A DNA stretch of 64,000 nt from an uncultured Succiniclasticum sp. (GTDB taxonomy: Bacteria; Bacillota; Negativicutes; Acidaminococcales; Acidaminococcaceae): the NCBI GenBank assembly GCA_900544275.1, contig UQUU01000002.1:124001-188000 (forward strand), in the 5' to 3' direction. The notes below the pieces were generated by a model. It searched no databases. It saw nothing but the letters and a program-made list of their open reading frames with translations, and was not told the DNA's origin. The position numbers and the translations under genes are program-made. Shown piece by piece: positions 33,947-43,071 of this stretch; position 1 is the first letter of the stretch; each line of letters opens with the position of its first letter.

Positions 33947-34714
33947 CTAATCTTCCAACACTTCTCCGTTTAAAGACAGGGTCACCACCTGCCAGGGAAT
34001 AAATTTGCCGCTTTTCTGCAAGGCTTCTTTCGCAGCCACTTCCAAGCCGCCGCAGCAGGGAACTTCCATGCGAACAATGGTCACATTCTTTATAGTGTTA
34101 TTTTCCAGGATCGCGGTCAGTTTTTCCGCATAATCTACCGGATCCAGCTTAGGACAGCCAATCAAAGTGATTCTGCTTTTCATAAAATCTTCGTGCAGCG
34201 TGGCACGGGCATAAGCCGCGCAATCGGCCGCGATCAGCAGTCTGGCATTAGCAAAGTAATCCGCTTTGACCGGCGCCAGACGGATCTGGACCGGCCACTG
34301 GGACAGGCGGCTTACCTGTTTTACCGCTCCTGCGCCGTCGACCATTCCGGTCCCGTAACTTGTACGATTCCTGCAAGGATTTTCTCCTTCGCGATTTCCT
34401 GCCGCTTCTCCCGGTCTTTGCAGATTACGGGCCAAAGAACCCGGACAGCCTCTTGCCACCGGCTTCTGTTCCAGAGAACGCTGACGGGCCTGCACCTTCT
34501 CTTCATCATACTCGGCGGCTTCCCGTTCAATGATCGTGATTGCCCCGGTAGGACAGGCAGGCAGACAATTTCCCAGACCATCACAATAATCATCGCTGAG
34601 CAAACGCGCTTTCCCATCTACCATAACGATGGCGCTCTCCTGACAGGCATTCGCACAGGCGCCGCAGCCATTACATTTTTCTTCATCAATATGAACAATT
34701 TTTCTTGTTACCAT
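33947..34714 (-). CDS. Dicluster 4Fe-4S ferredoxin-domain protein
   Basis: 255 residues from the ATG at 34714 (AGGAG 7 nt upstream; a 105-nt upstream extension is AT-rich and rejected). The N-terminal ferredoxin has CNGCGACANACQ and a second set in LGNCLPACPTGAI. The C-terminal part has QWPVQIRLAPVKADYF, LLIAADCAAYA, LIGCPKLDPVDYAEKL and MEVPCCGGLEVA, a Cys-containing module seen in anaerobe proteins often adjacent to Crp/Fnr regulators. It is divergent from such a regulator here. A redox-sensing or electron-transfer role is inferred. Confidence 0.82.
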   Translation of the reverse strand: MVTRKIVHIDEEKCNGCGACANACQESAIVMVDGKARLLSDDYCDGLGNCLPACPTGAITIIEREAAEYDEEKVQARQRSLEQKPVARGCPGSLARNLQRPGEAAGNREGENPCRNRTSYGTGMVDGAGAVKQVSRLSQWPVQIRLAPVKADYFANARLLIAADCAAYARATLHEDFMKSRITLIGCPKLDPVDYAEKLTAILENNTIKNVTIVRMEVPCCGGLEVAAKEALQKSGKFIPWQVVTLSLNGEVLED

Positions 34715-34805
34715 ACGTTTCTCCTCAAACATCCTTTTCTCGTACATATACACGTAATAAGCTTGACCTTTCCTACATATTATACTAAACTGTATAAGTA
34801 AAATC

Positions 34806-34837
34806 CGTTGGAAAAACAACGAAATAAATTTTATTTC
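34806..34837. promoter_or_regulatory. Two adjacent dyads in the ferredoxin/Crp intergenic region
   Basis: CGTTG (34806-34810) is repeated inverted as CAACG (34817-34821). Directly after it, GAAATAAA and TTTATTTC form an 8-bp perfect inverted repeat around one central T (34821-34837). They lie between two divergent starts and are candidate operators for the Crp/Fnr protein. No classical FNR box is found. Confidence 0.4.
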
Positions 34838-34925
34838 ATTACTTTTGTTTTTATATTACTTCTGTTTTTATATTATTTTCGTAATTTTTCTTGTTTTTGT
34901 TTTTTTTAGATTACAAGGAGCTTTT

Positions 34926-35621
34926 ATGGCCTTACTGCAAACCGCAAAAAAGACTGCTGAAATCACAGAAGACACGCTGACCATACTACGACATTCCATT
35001 TTGTTTCAAAATCTGCCGGAACGTGATCTTCCCCTGCTGCTGCAAACCTTGCAGGCCCGCAGCGAAAGCTACCAAAAAGGACAGTTTTTACTTCATGCAG
35101 GCGACCGGGCCAACGCAGTCGGAATGGTGTTAAAAGGGCACGTATCCATTATCAAAGATGACTTTTGGGGCAATGAAAATCTGTTGAACCGTCTGGGACC
35201 CGGCAGTATTTTTGCCGAATCCTTTGCCTGCGCCGAGACAGTAGCGCTGAATGTCAGCGTCACAGCCTCTTCTGCTTGTGAGGTCCTGTGGCTTTACATT
35301 AAAGAACTGTTGCATTCTACAGAAACAAGCGCTGTAAAAGATCTTTTCATTCGTAACTTTTTACAGGAACTGGCAATCAAGAATTTGCAATTTAATGAAA
35401 AAATGACGCACATGGGGCAACGCACCATTCGGGAAAAGCTGCTTTCCTTTTTATCGGCTGCCGCCCTGAAAAACAAATCGTCCGTGTTCAATCTGCCGCT
35501 GAACAGACAGCAAATGGCGGATTACCTTTGTGTGGACCGCAGCGCGCTATCCGTTGCCTTAGGCAAACTCCGGGACGAGGGTATCCTGACTTTTGAAAAA
35601 AACCATTTTCACCTTCTTTAG
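34926..35621 (+). CDS. Crp/Fnr family transcriptional regulator
   Basis: 231 residues from the ATG at 34926 (AAGGAG 5 nt upstream; an upstream hydrophobic extension is rejected). An N-terminal cyclic-nucleotide-like beta-roll (GQFLLHAGDRANAVGMVLKGHVSII) leads to a C-terminal winged helix with LNRQQMADYLCVDRSALSVALGKL. It has no N-terminal Cys cluster, so it does not sense oxygen through an FNR-type Fe-S centre. It is divergent from the ferredoxin gene. The effector is unknown. Confidence 0.9.
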   Translation: MALLQTAKKTAEITEDTLTILRHSILFQNLPERDLPLLLQTLQARSESYQKGQFLLHAGDRANAVGMVLKGHVSIIKDDFWGNENLLNRLGPGSIFAESFACAETVALNVSVTASSACEVLWLYIKELLHSTETSAVKDLFIRNFLQELAIKNLQFNEKMTHMGQRTIREKLLSFLSAAALKNKSSVFNLPLNRQQMADYLCVDRSALSVALGKLRDEGILTFEKNHFHLL

Positions 35622-35624
35622 CTA

Positions 35625-35654
35625 TTGAATATAGTCCCCGAAATGGTTTATATT
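35625..35654 (+). promoter_or_regulatory. Candidate promoter of the symporter gene
   Basis: TTGAAT (35625-35630), 18-nt spacer, TATATT (35649-35654), about 50 nt before the start codon. Confidence 0.4.
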
Positions 35655-35704
35655 TATAAGGTAGATTTAGCATGTAATTTAATGCAGAAAAAAGGAGAAT
35701 TATT

Positions 35705-37075
35705 TTGGACCGCGGTAATTTTTCAACTCGACTTGGCTTCATTTTTGTTTCCGCCGGCTGCGCGATCGGCCTGGGGAATGTGTGGCGTTTCCCGTATATC
35801 ACAGGAAAATATGGCGGCGCCTCTTTCGTATTGATTTATCTTCTGTTTCTGACCATCCTGGGCCTGCCAATCATGGTCGCGGAATTTGCCGTCGGTCGTG
35901 CCAGTGTTCGGAGTCCGGCCAAATCTTTTGACGTGCTGGAACCCAAAGGGACGAAATGGCACTGGCATAAATACGGCTGTATTGCCGGCAATACAGTGCT
36001 GATGATGTTTTATACCACAATCACCGGCTGGATGTTCTATTATCTTTATAAAATGCTGGTGGGCGGTTTCAACGGCTTATCTGTCGAACAGATCGGCGGC
36101 GTGTTAGGCGCGCTGGTATCGGATCCTGTAACGATGACAGGCTATATGGCGTTAGCCGTTGTCAGCGGCTTCGGAGTATGCTATTTAGGCGTACAGGCCG
36201 GTGTCGAACGCATCACCAAGTTTATGATGTCCTGTCTCTTACTTTTAATGATTGCATTGGCTGTCAATTCTGTCCTGTTGCCCGGCGGAGAACAAGGGTT
36301 GGAGTATTATCTGCTGCCTGATTTCAGCCGACTGGCTCAGTATAGCGCCAATGAAGTAATCTTTGCGGCGATGGGTCAGGCCTTCTTTACCCTGAGTCTG
36401 GGCATCGGCTCTCTGGCAGTCTTCGGCAGCTATATTGGTAAAGAAAAGCGTCTTACAGGTGAAGCGTTGTACGTAATCATGCTGGATACCTTTGTCGCTC
36501 TGATGAGCGGTCTGATTATCTTCCCTGCCTGCTCCGCCTTCAACATTGATCCCGGTGCCGGTCCGAACCTTCTGTTTGTTACGCTGCCCAATGTATTCAA
36601 TCATATGGCCGGAGGACAGTTCTGGGGTGCGCTTTTCTTCCTGTTCATGACCTTCGCCGCCATGTCTACCGTAATTGCTGTATTTGAAAACCTCATTGCC
36701 TGTATTTATGACCTGACAGGCTGGGATCGGAGAAAAATCATCTCCCTGGGTACGGTGGCAATTATCCTGCTTTCCCTGCCCTGTATTTTCGGTTTTAATA
36801 TCTGGAGCGATATTCAGCCGTTGGGCAAAGGTTCTGCCATCCTGGACCTGGAAGACTTCCTCGTAAGCAACAACTTATTGCCTTTGGGAAGCCTTATCTA
36901 TCTTGCGTTCTGTACCAGCCGCTATGGCTGGGGCTGGGATAACTTCATCCGCGAAGCCGATACAGGCGAAGGGGTCAAATTCCCTCGCGGGCTGCGCTTT
37001 TATCTGACGTATATCCTACCTATTATCGTGCTCTATATCTTCATCAATGGTTATATCGCGATTTTCAGCAAATAA
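35705..37075 (+). CDS. Sodium:neurotransmitter symporter family (NSS/SNF) transporter
   Basis: 456 residues, 11-12 transmembrane helices. The first helix has the family signature FSTRLGFIFVSAGCAIGLGN then VWRFPYITGKYGGASFVLIY, which holds the sodium and substrate sites in LeuT-fold transporters. The start is TTG, with AAGGAG 7 nt before. It probably imports a hydrophobic or neutral amino acid with Na+. The small accessory peptide that some NSS transporters need is not seen next to it. A bidirectional terminator follows. Confidence 0.92.
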   Translation: MDRGNFSTRLGFIFVSAGCAIGLGNVWRFPYITGKYGGASFVLIYLLFLTILGLPIMVAEFAVGRASVRSPAKSFDVLEPKGTKWHWHKYGCIAGNTVLMMFYTTITGWMFYYLYKMLVGGFNGLSVEQIGGVLGALVSDPVTMTGYMALAVVSGFGVCYLGVQAGVERITKFMMSCLLLLMIALAVNSVLLPGGEQGLEYYLLPDFSRLAQYSANEVIFAAMGQAFFTLSLGIGSLAVFGSYIGKEKRLTGEALYVIMLDTFVALMSGLIIFPACSAFNIDPGAGPNLLFVTLPNVFNHMAGGQFWGALFFLFMTFAAMSTVIAVFENLIACIYDLTGWDRRKIISLGTVAIILLSLPCIFGFNIWSDIQPLGKGSAILDLEDFLVSNNLLPLGSLIYLAFCTSRYGWGWDNFIREADTGEGVKFPRGLRFYLTYILPIIVLYIFINGYIAIFSK

Positions 37076-37096
37076 AATTTAAAATTCAGAAGAAAT

Positions 37097-37151
37097 ACTG
37101 AAATCCCGTATCTGCCAGCGTTAAACACGCCCACAGGTACGGGATTTCAGT
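37097..37151. terminator. Bidirectional terminator between convergent genes
   Basis: A 14-bp perfect stem (37097-37110 with 37138-37151), followed by AATTTTTAA on the plus strand and by TATTTCTTCTG on the minus strand. It serves the symporter gene and hydE, which converge here. Confidence 0.85.
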
Positions 37152-37156
37152 AATTT

Positions 37157-38248
37157 TTAATGATTGAAAAAATGCGGCGAATCGCCCCACTGTCCCCAAC
37201 CCACAGTATCTCCCACAGCAGCTACTCTGGCGCTGAGACCGGCGCAATACGTTTCTTTATCATCTTCCAGCCCGGGCTTATTCTCATACAGCTGGTAGTC
37301 TTTGCGAAACTCCGGCAGCGTAACGATCGGCATCAGGATGTTGGCCCCCGCCTTTAACGCCATCTCCCGGCCCAAAGGATGGAGAGCCTGCAGAGCAGTC
37401 GTGGCCGCAATATTAACATCCTGTAAAAAAAGACGGACGACAGCAATCATATTGAGACTCAGACACAAGCGCTCGCTTTGCGCTGCAGCGGTATCCCCTC
37501 CCGCTGCTATGACCCTTTTTCCTAAAGGCGTATTTTTATGGACCACGTAAGGCCCCATACCGATCATCGCAATATTTTTTTTGCGAAAATAAAGAATATC
37601 AGAAGCCAAATCTTCCAGGGTCTGCCCCGGCAAGCCGATCATAACGCCGGTACCCACCTGATAGCCAATGGCGCCCAGGTTGTCCAGACAGGCATCGCGT
37701 GCCGCCCAGATATGCCTTCCGTCCTGTGGATGCAAGGTCTCATATAATCGCGGGGTACTGCTTTCGATCCGTAAAAGATAACGATGCGCGCCTGCCTGAT
37801 ACCAACGTAAATAAGTCTCCGGTGTCTGCTCTCCTAAAGACAGGGTGATTCCCAGCGCGCCTCCGCCGATCTTTTTTATTTCTTTAACCAGTGTTTCTAT
37901 GCAGGCTATAAATGCTTCATCCTGACGCTCGCCAGACTGCAGCGTAATCGACCCGTATTGTTTTTCATAACACCAACGGGCCATCGCCAGAACCTCCTGC
38001 ACCGGTGAGTCAAACCGGCGGACTTGTTGATTATCCCGCCGAATGCCGCAATAGAAGCAATTTTTAATGCAGCGATTGGAAAGTTCCAGCAGACCGCGGT
38101 AATAGGCGACATTCCCCACCCATTTCTTTTTCATCTCATAGGCGGCCGCATATAGCTGCTGTTTTTCCTCTTCTTTTTTCAGCCCCAGCAAAAAAATCAG
38201 GTCTTCCTTATTCAGTTCCTTTTTCTGTAAAACTTCGCTCAGTTTCAT
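37157..38248 (-). CDS. hydE: [FeFe] hydrogenase maturation radical SAM protein HydE-like
   Basis: 363 residues. The CxxxCxxC cluster is in ELSNRCIKNCFYCGIRRDN; the following SITLQSGERQDEAFI, ITLSLGEQTPETYLRWYQAG, HRYLLRIESSTP and GVMIGLPGQTLEDLASDILY fit HydE closely, and also related BioB/HydE-like proteins. HydE helps build the diiron subcluster of the H-cluster. hydF, hydG and the hydrogenase are not in the window. A -10 TATACT ends six bases before the ATG and there is no ribosome site, so the mRNA may be leaderless. Confidence 0.85.
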   Translation of the reverse strand: MKLSEVLQKKELNKEDLIFLLGLKKEEEKQQLYAAAYEMKKKWVGNVAYYRGLLELSNRCIKNCFYCGIRRDNQQVRRFDSPVQEVLAMARWCYEKQYGSITLQSGERQDEAFIACIETLVKEIKKIGGGALGITLSLGEQTPETYLRWYQAGAHRYLLRIESSTPRLYETLHPQDGRHIWAARDACLDNLGAIGYQVGTGVMIGLPGQTLEDLASDILYFRKKNIAMIGMGPYVVHKNTPLGKRVIAAGGDTAAAQSERLCLSLNMIAVVRLFLQDVNIAATTALQALHPLGREMALKAGANILMPIVTLPEFRKDYQLYENKPGLEDDKETYCAGLSARVAAVGDTVGWGQWGDSPHFFNH

Positions 38249-38332
38249 ATTAGTAGTATAACACAGGCAACCGCTCTGAAGAAACGTGCATTGCCACGCA
38301 ACTAAAAAATACTTCTATGCTCCCAATTCAAA

Positions 38333-39130
38333 TTATTTTCCTTTAAACTGCGCTTTACGTTTTTCCAGGAAAGCTGTAATCCCCTCCCGGAAATCAGCGC
38401 TGTCTGCGCATTGATTCTGCAAAGCAACTTCCGTTTTGGCAAACTCTGCAAATCCTTGGTACATGCTTACAAACATCATCTTTTTCATATTGGCGTAAGC
38501 CAACGTAGGGCCTCCTGCCAGCTTTTTGGCGAAAACCAGCGTCTTCGGCAGTAATTCTTCCTGCGTCGTCACTTCCTTCACCAGTCCCAGAGCGAGACAT
38601 TCCTCCGCATTCACAGGGCGTCCGCTGACAAACATCTCCATGGCCCGATGGGTTCCGATTAAGCGAGGCAGCAGATAACCGCCGCCGGTATCAGGGATCA
38701 GCCCAATCCCCACAAACGCCTGAATAAATTTTGCGTTATCTGCCGCAAAGACGAAATCGCAACCGAAAGCCAGATTGCAGCCTCCCCCTGCAGCAGCGCC
38801 GGCTACTGCGCAAATGACTAACTTCGACATTTTCTTAATATACAAAACGATTTCTGACAGCTTACCTGCCAAAGGCGCCATGGATTTCTCCGCAAAATCA
38901 GCTTCTTCACAGTGCGCCTTCATATAACGGATATCGCCGCCGCCGCAAAAAGCCCGACCGGCTCCTGTCAACACAACGACTTTTACAGACGAATCCGTTT
39001 CCGCCTGTTGTAAAGCCGCTTCCAATTCCAGCGCCAGGTTCATATCCAGCGCATTTAACGTAGGCGCATAGTCCAATGTAATAAGAGCTACCGCTTCTTC
39101 CTTCACGTAATGCAACATTTTGAAATCCAT
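38333..39130 (-). CDS. Enoyl-CoA hydratase/isomerase family protein
   Basis: 265-residue crotonase fold. Oxyanion-hole segments are seen: VVLTGAGRAFCGGGDIRYM and AVAGAAAGGGCNLAFGCDF. Of the two crotonase acid residues, the position after FVGIGLIPDTGGG carries Asp, as in PaaG-type isomerases and not classical hydratases. It therefore more likely isomerises or hydrates an unusual acyl-CoA. GGAGG is 7 nt before the ATG. There are no other fatty-acid genes nearby, so the substrate is unknown. Confidence 0.88.
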   Translation of the reverse strand: MDFKMLHYVKEEAVALITLDYAPTLNALDMNLALELEAALQQAETDSSVKVVVLTGAGRAFCGGGDIRYMKAHCEEADFAEKSMAPLAGKLSEIVLYIKKMSKLVICAVAGAAAGGGCNLAFGCDFVFAADNAKFIQAFVGIGLIPDTGGGYLLPRLIGTHRAMEMFVSGRPVNAEECLALGLVKEVTTQEELLPKTLVFAKKLAGGPTLAYANMKKMMFVSMYQGFAEFAKTEVALQNQCADSADFREGITAFLEKRKAQFKGK

Positions 39131-39240
39131 AGCAAAGCCTCCGTTCTGTTTTTAATCGTTTTTTACAAAAGTTTATAACTGCCGCTCTCTTTTGCAGAAA
39201 TGACATCCTGCACAGTTTCAGACAGCTTTCTTCCATACGT

Positions 39241-39564
39241 TTATTCTGCCTTTGTTTCCATCGATACATAGCCGCCAAACACCCAGCCAACCGTACCATC
39301 AGGCAAAATAATATAGACCCAGGAATCTTCCCCGTTCTTATCAGCCACTTTATTCATAAACTTGCAAACCAGCCCTTTGCGCAATGTGGTAATAATATAA
39401 CCGTCCAGATCCGGATGCGTACGCAAACGCAATTGATCGCCCGTAATGGTCACAGAAGCTACCGAGGGGTCGTTAAAAATTTCTTTTGTCGTTCGTTCTT
39501 CCGCGGCAAAACCCGACATCGCTACCCACAATAGTAAACACAAAATAACAGAAACTTTTTTCAT
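39241..39564 (-). CDS. Secreted SH3-domain protein
   Basis: 107 residues. A signal peptide (about residues 1-20, ending SGFAA) is followed by a bacterial SH3 domain: GDQLRLRTHPDLDGYIITTL, SWVYIILPDGTVGWVFGGYV. Such domains bind cell-wall peptides. A larger relative at 59235-60089 shares the domain type. The stop lies about 110 nt upstream of the crotonase gene and the two are on the same strand. The substrate is not known. Confidence 0.78.
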   Translation of the reverse strand: MKKVSVILCLLLWVAMSGFAAEERTTKEIFNDPSVASVTITGDQLRLRTHPDLDGYIITTLRKGLVCKFMNKVADKNGEDSWVYIILPDGTVGWVFGGYVSMETKAE

Positions 39565-39643
39565 TTTTTCTCCTCCACTTACCTACTTTAATTCTTTTAT
39601 ATTTTAAAATTTTATGCCAATTATTCATGTCGCCATCGTGACG

Positions 39644-40453
39644 TCATATCGATGCTTTTAAATCTTTTTGGTCTATTTTTAAATTTATTAAATCTCTTAC
39701 TACTTCACCGGCAATAATCAGGCCCGCCACCGAAGGCACAAAGGCAACGCTTCCCGGCACCGCCCGACGAACTGCCCGGAGTGAATTTTCACAGCCCGTC
39801 TCAATACCGGTTGCTGTATTTTTTTCACAAAGCGCCAACTCAGAACTTTCTTCCCCCGTCTGCGGCGCAATCGGAATTTCCCGGGAATACACCACCTTTA
39901 ATTTTTTTATGCCATATTTTTTTAATTCACGGCGCATGACTTTTGCTAAAGGACAAACGCTGGTCCGATAAATATCCGCCACCTGAAAAGCAGCCGGATC
40001 TAATTTATTTCCGGCTCCCATACAGCTGATGATCGGGGTATGTACCTTTTCCGCCTGGCAGACCAGAGCAATCTTGCCCGCCACTGTATCAATCGCATCA
40101 ATGACATAATCATACTGTGAAAGATCAAATTGATTCTGCGTCTCCGGCAGATAAAAACATTTATGCACCGTCACTTGCGCATCAGGATTGATATCCAAAA
40201 TCCGCTCCCGCATCACATCCACTTTATCCCGCCCCAGCGTGCGGTGTGTCGCAATAATCTGCCGGTTGATATTACTCAGGCAGACCTGATCGTGATCGAC
40301 TAAATCAATGTGACCTACGCCGCTGCGGGCCAGGGCTTCTGCCACATAGCCGCCGACGCCGCCGACGCCAAACAGGCACACGTGGGAATGCGCCAGTTTT
40401 TCTATGTTCGCTGCCCCGATCAGGCGGGCGGTACGGGAAAACTGTTCTGACAT
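39644..40453 (-). CDS. tcdA: tRNA threonylcarbamoyladenosine dehydratase TcdA
   Basis: 269 residues of the ThiF/E1-like fold. ATP-binding GVGGVGGYVAEALARSGVG, DHDQVCLSNINRQI, then DYVIDAIDTVAGKIAL and GAGNKLDPAAFQVADI. TcdA cyclises t6A37 to ct6A in tRNA, using ATP. The C-terminal GSVAFVPSVAGLIIAGEVVRDL is the membrane-proximal end typical of the family. GAGGTAA lies before the ATG. It depends on t6A made by TsaBCDE, of which only a divergent TsaD-like paralogue occurs in this window. Confidence 0.93.
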   Translation of the reverse strand: MSEQFSRTARLIGAANIEKLAHSHVCLFGVGGVGGYVAEALARSGVGHIDLVDHDQVCLSNINRQIIATHRTLGRDKVDVMRERILDINPDAQVTVHKCFYLPETQNQFDLSQYDYVIDAIDTVAGKIALVCQAEKVHTPIISCMGAGNKLDPAAFQVADIYRTSVCPLAKVMRRELKKYGIKKLKVVYSREIPIAPQTGEESSELALCEKNTATGIETGCENSLRAVRRAVPGSVAFVPSVAGLIIAGEVVRDLINLKIDQKDLKASI

Positions 40454-40524
40454 ACGATTACCTCAATATAGTTACTTAATTATAAATTAAACTATATAAG
40501 ATCAGTATATTATATAATAAAAAC

Positions 40525-41292
40525 TCAAAAAATGTTCATTACCATTTTAAAATCCTTTAGATAATGCCGAGAAACAGGCACTTCTTCATCTTTATATTTG
40601 CTCATAACCAAAACATATGTATCATTAAACCATGGCTCAATTTCTCTGATCATTTTCAAATTAACTATGTAGCTTTTATGTGTTCTAAAAAAAGAATACG
40701 GCCTTAACCTCTCTTCAATATCTCTTAATATAATTTTCGACTCCAAAATGCCTCTTGTGGTATAGAACAGAGTATTTCCCTTCTTTATAGACCTGACAAA
40801 TATTATTTCCTCAACAGAATTCAACACTATAATTTTCTCATCCGCACCCGCTATACTAATAGAAAACAAACCATTTTCAACAACAATCTCCCCATTGACT
40901 TTCAACTTATTGTTTTGACACTGTATAGATTTTAATCGATTAATCGTTTTGTTGATTCTAACATCATTATATGGTTTTAAAATATAATCAAAAATTGCCA
41001 TATCAAACGCCTTAATCGCAAATTGGGGGAACCCCGTAGAAAATACTAACTTGGGATAATCTGTAATTTTCTCTATTTCAATAGCCGTTTCAATCCCATC
41101 CATAACAGGCATTTCTATATCTAAAAAAACAATATCGGCTGCTTCCGGAAATTCTTTTAAATATTCTAAAACCGCTTTCCCATTGGCAAAAGTTCCTATC
41201 GTTTCAACAGAAGGATTATTTTGCAATATATATTTTAACTCGTTCCGTGCAGGTACCTCATCATCAACAACTATCGCCCTTATCTTAGGCAT
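40525..41292 (-). CDS. LytTR-family response regulator
   Basis: 255 residues from the ATG at 41292 (GAGGTG 8-9 nt upstream). Receiver domain: DD pair in VVDDEVPARNELKY, phosphoacceptor Asp58 in VFLDIEMPVMDG, Thr/Lys in VFSTGFPQF and YILKPYND. A LytTR DNA-binding domain follows (FVRSIKKGNTLFYTTRGI, FFRTHKSYIVNLKMIREIE). It overlaps the sensor kinase gene by 8 nt. It and the island around it are AT-richer than the flanking genes. Relatives are YpdB/BtsR of Escherichia coli. Confidence 0.93.
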   Translation of the reverse strand: MPKIRAIVVDDEVPARNELKYILQNNPSVETIGTFANGKAVLEYLKEFPEAADIVFLDIEMPVMDGIETAIEIEKITDYPKLVFSTGFPQFAIKAFDMAIFDYILKPYNDVRINKTINRLKSIQCQNNKLKVNGEIVVENGLFSISIAGADEKIIVLNSVEEIIFVRSIKKGNTLFYTTRGILESKIILRDIEERLRPYSFFRTHKSYIVNLKMIREIEPWFNDTYVLVMSKYKDEEVPVSRHYLKDFKMVMNIF

Positions 41293-42994
41293 CTGTGCTG
41301 CCACCTCTTTTCTGTTTTGGTATTTTAAAAGAAACAGACGTCCCTACATTAAGTTTACTCATAATTTGTAATCCACTCTCGGGGCCATACATTGTCAACA
41401 ATCTTTTTTGTACATTAAGCAAACCTATTGATTTGTATTTTTCCCCAGATTTAGTTTCTGCTGGATTTTCTAATAAATACTTTAGCTTTTCTTCAGGTAT
41501 CCCTTTCCCGTCATCAAATACATATATTTTCATTCCATCACTTTCAGAAATTAACCCTACATAAATCGTTCCGCCTTCTTCTTTTGACAAAATTCCATGT
41601 TTAATTGCATTTTCAACTAAAGGTTGAAGAATCAGTGAAGGTACCGTAAAAGGTTCATGTTCGGGTATATCATATTCTACTTTTAAACGATCTCCAAACC
41701 GTGCCGTTTCTATGTTCAAATACGCTTTCACATGTTGAAGTTCTTCTTCAAAATTTATAAAAATTTTAGGACTGGAAAGACTATGTCGATAATATTCAGC
41801 TAAATAAACAACCAGCGCTTTAGCTGTAGAAGGATCACTGCGACAATAATAACTGACTGTATTAAGCGCGTTAAAAAGGAAATGTGGATTTATCTGCGCT
41901 TGTAAAACTTTTACTTCTGCTTCAGATAACAAAACATCTTGTTTATTTAGCTCATTAATAGTTATTTGGATTTCAAGTAAACTGCTCAAACCTGATAATA
42001 ACTCTTTTTCAAAATTTGTAAATATTGCTTTAATGGGCTTCCCGATGACAACGATAAAGCTTGCCTCGTTATTCGATTTTACCGGAGAAGATAGTGTTGT
42101 ATATTTTTCATCAGAAGCAACTTTCATGGTCGTAGAATTGCGAAAAAAGTCTTGTCCTTTAACGTATTCTCTAACAAGTTCAAAGCCTTCATTTTTATTA
42201 ACTAAAGTAATGTCATTATTTTTCTTTACAATAGCAACCCAACTTAAAGAATCAATATTTTCGTAAATGATATTAGCAATAGCAACCTCTGTTTTCTTTG
42301 GGTTGCGCTCTTTTAAACCTTCAACAATTAAATTAACCACTCTAAGCGCATTTCTTGTTGCTTGCAAAGAATAAGCTTCTAACCTTAAATAATTATCTTT
42401 TAAAACCCCTATAAATAATCCTACGCCAACAGAATTTGTTAAAAGCATGGAAGGAGCAATATTTTGAACCAATATAGCAGCAGTTTCATAAGGTTTAGCA
42501 AAAATAAGAAGCAATACCATATGCAGACACTCTAATATAAAACAAATCAAAAAAGCCCACAACCACATTCTTTTCTTATTTTTTAATGTAGCAGATAAAA
42601 GACCTGCACATATCCCTTGCAAGATAGTAATGAGTCCGCTTTGCGCAGAAGTAAATGTATCTAAAAAGAAAATTCGGTGTATACCGGTAACGATTCCTGC
42701 TCCAGTTCCAACAAAGGGACCACCTATCAGCCCTCCTGAAATGACACCAATTGCCCTGGTATTAATAATTCCATGAGGCGTTATTATTCCCCAATAGGTC
42801 CCCATAATACCAAGTGTTGAAAAAACAAGTATCAAAAACATTTTTTTATTTAAACTAAATTGTTTTTCAATAACAGCAGTATTAAATATGGACGTTTTAC
42901 TTAATAGCACTATAACAACAACAAACATCGTAGTGCCTAACCATAATTGTTGGATTTCTACTGCTGCTTTAAAGAAAAAAGTGTTTTCAAACAT
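41285..42994 (-). CDS. LytS-type sensor histidine kinase (5TM-5TMR)
   Basis: 569 residues. N-terminal 5TM-5TMR_LYT membrane domain (about residues 10-210) with ARAIGVISGGLIGGPFVGTG-like IGGPFVGTGAGIVTGIHR. Then a GAF-like linker (about 220-345) and the His_kinase domain with INPHFLFNALNTVSYY (phosphorylated His). The ATPase N-box is LQPLVENAIKHGI; DDGKGIP and SIGLLNVQKRL follow. This is the LytS/BtsS/YpdA family, some of which sense pyruvate or related acids. GAGGAT is close to the ATG. It is divergent from the DUF5058 operon. Confidence 0.93.
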   Translation of the reverse strand: MFENTFFFKAAVEIQQLWLGTTMFVVVIVLLSKTSIFNTAVIEKQFSLNKKMFLILVFSTLGIMGTYWGIITPHGIINTRAIGVISGGLIGGPFVGTGAGIVTGIHRIFFLDTFTSAQSGLITILQGICAGLLSATLKNKKRMWLWAFLICFILECLHMVLLLIFAKPYETAAILVQNIAPSMLLTNSVGVGLFIGVLKDNYLRLEAYSLQATRNALRVVNLIVEGLKERNPKKTEVAIANIIYENIDSLSWVAIVKKNNDITLVNKNEGFELVREYVKGQDFFRNSTTMKVASDEKYTTLSSPVKSNNEASFIVVIGKPIKAIFTNFEKELLSGLSSLLEIQITINELNKQDVLLSEAEVKVLQAQINPHFLFNALNTVSYYCRSDPSTAKALVVYLAEYYRHSLSSPKIFINFEEELQHVKAYLNIETARFGDRLKVEYDIPEHEPFTVPSLILQPLVENAIKHGILSKEEGGTIYVGLISESDGMKIYVFDDGKGIPEEKLKYLLENPAETKSGEKYKSIGLLNVQKRLLTMYGPESGLQIMSKLNVGTSVSFKIPKQKRGGSTDA

Positions 42995-43037
42995 CCCAAT
43001 CCTCGTCCTAAATATTACAAAATAAAATATTATCTAC

Positions 43038-43071
43038 AACGTCTAAAACAATGCCATAAATTTTAGACGTT
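43038..43071. terminator. Terminator-like hairpin in the lytS leader
   Basis: An 11-bp perfect stem (43038-43048 with 43061-43071) is followed on the plus strand by TTTTTTTATT. It lies just upstream of the lytS start and reads like a plus-strand terminator, although no plus-strand gene precedes it. On the minus strand it is part of the kinase leader. Confidence 0.55.

Noticed and set aside
34193..34801. Plus-strand 202-codon frame over the ferredoxin gene
   Set aside because: It is antisense to clear 4Fe-4S motifs and has no ribosome site.
41295..41564. Plus-strand frame in the sensor kinase gene
   Set aside because: It is antisense to the ATPase domain of the kinase, which is fully conserved in the other strand.
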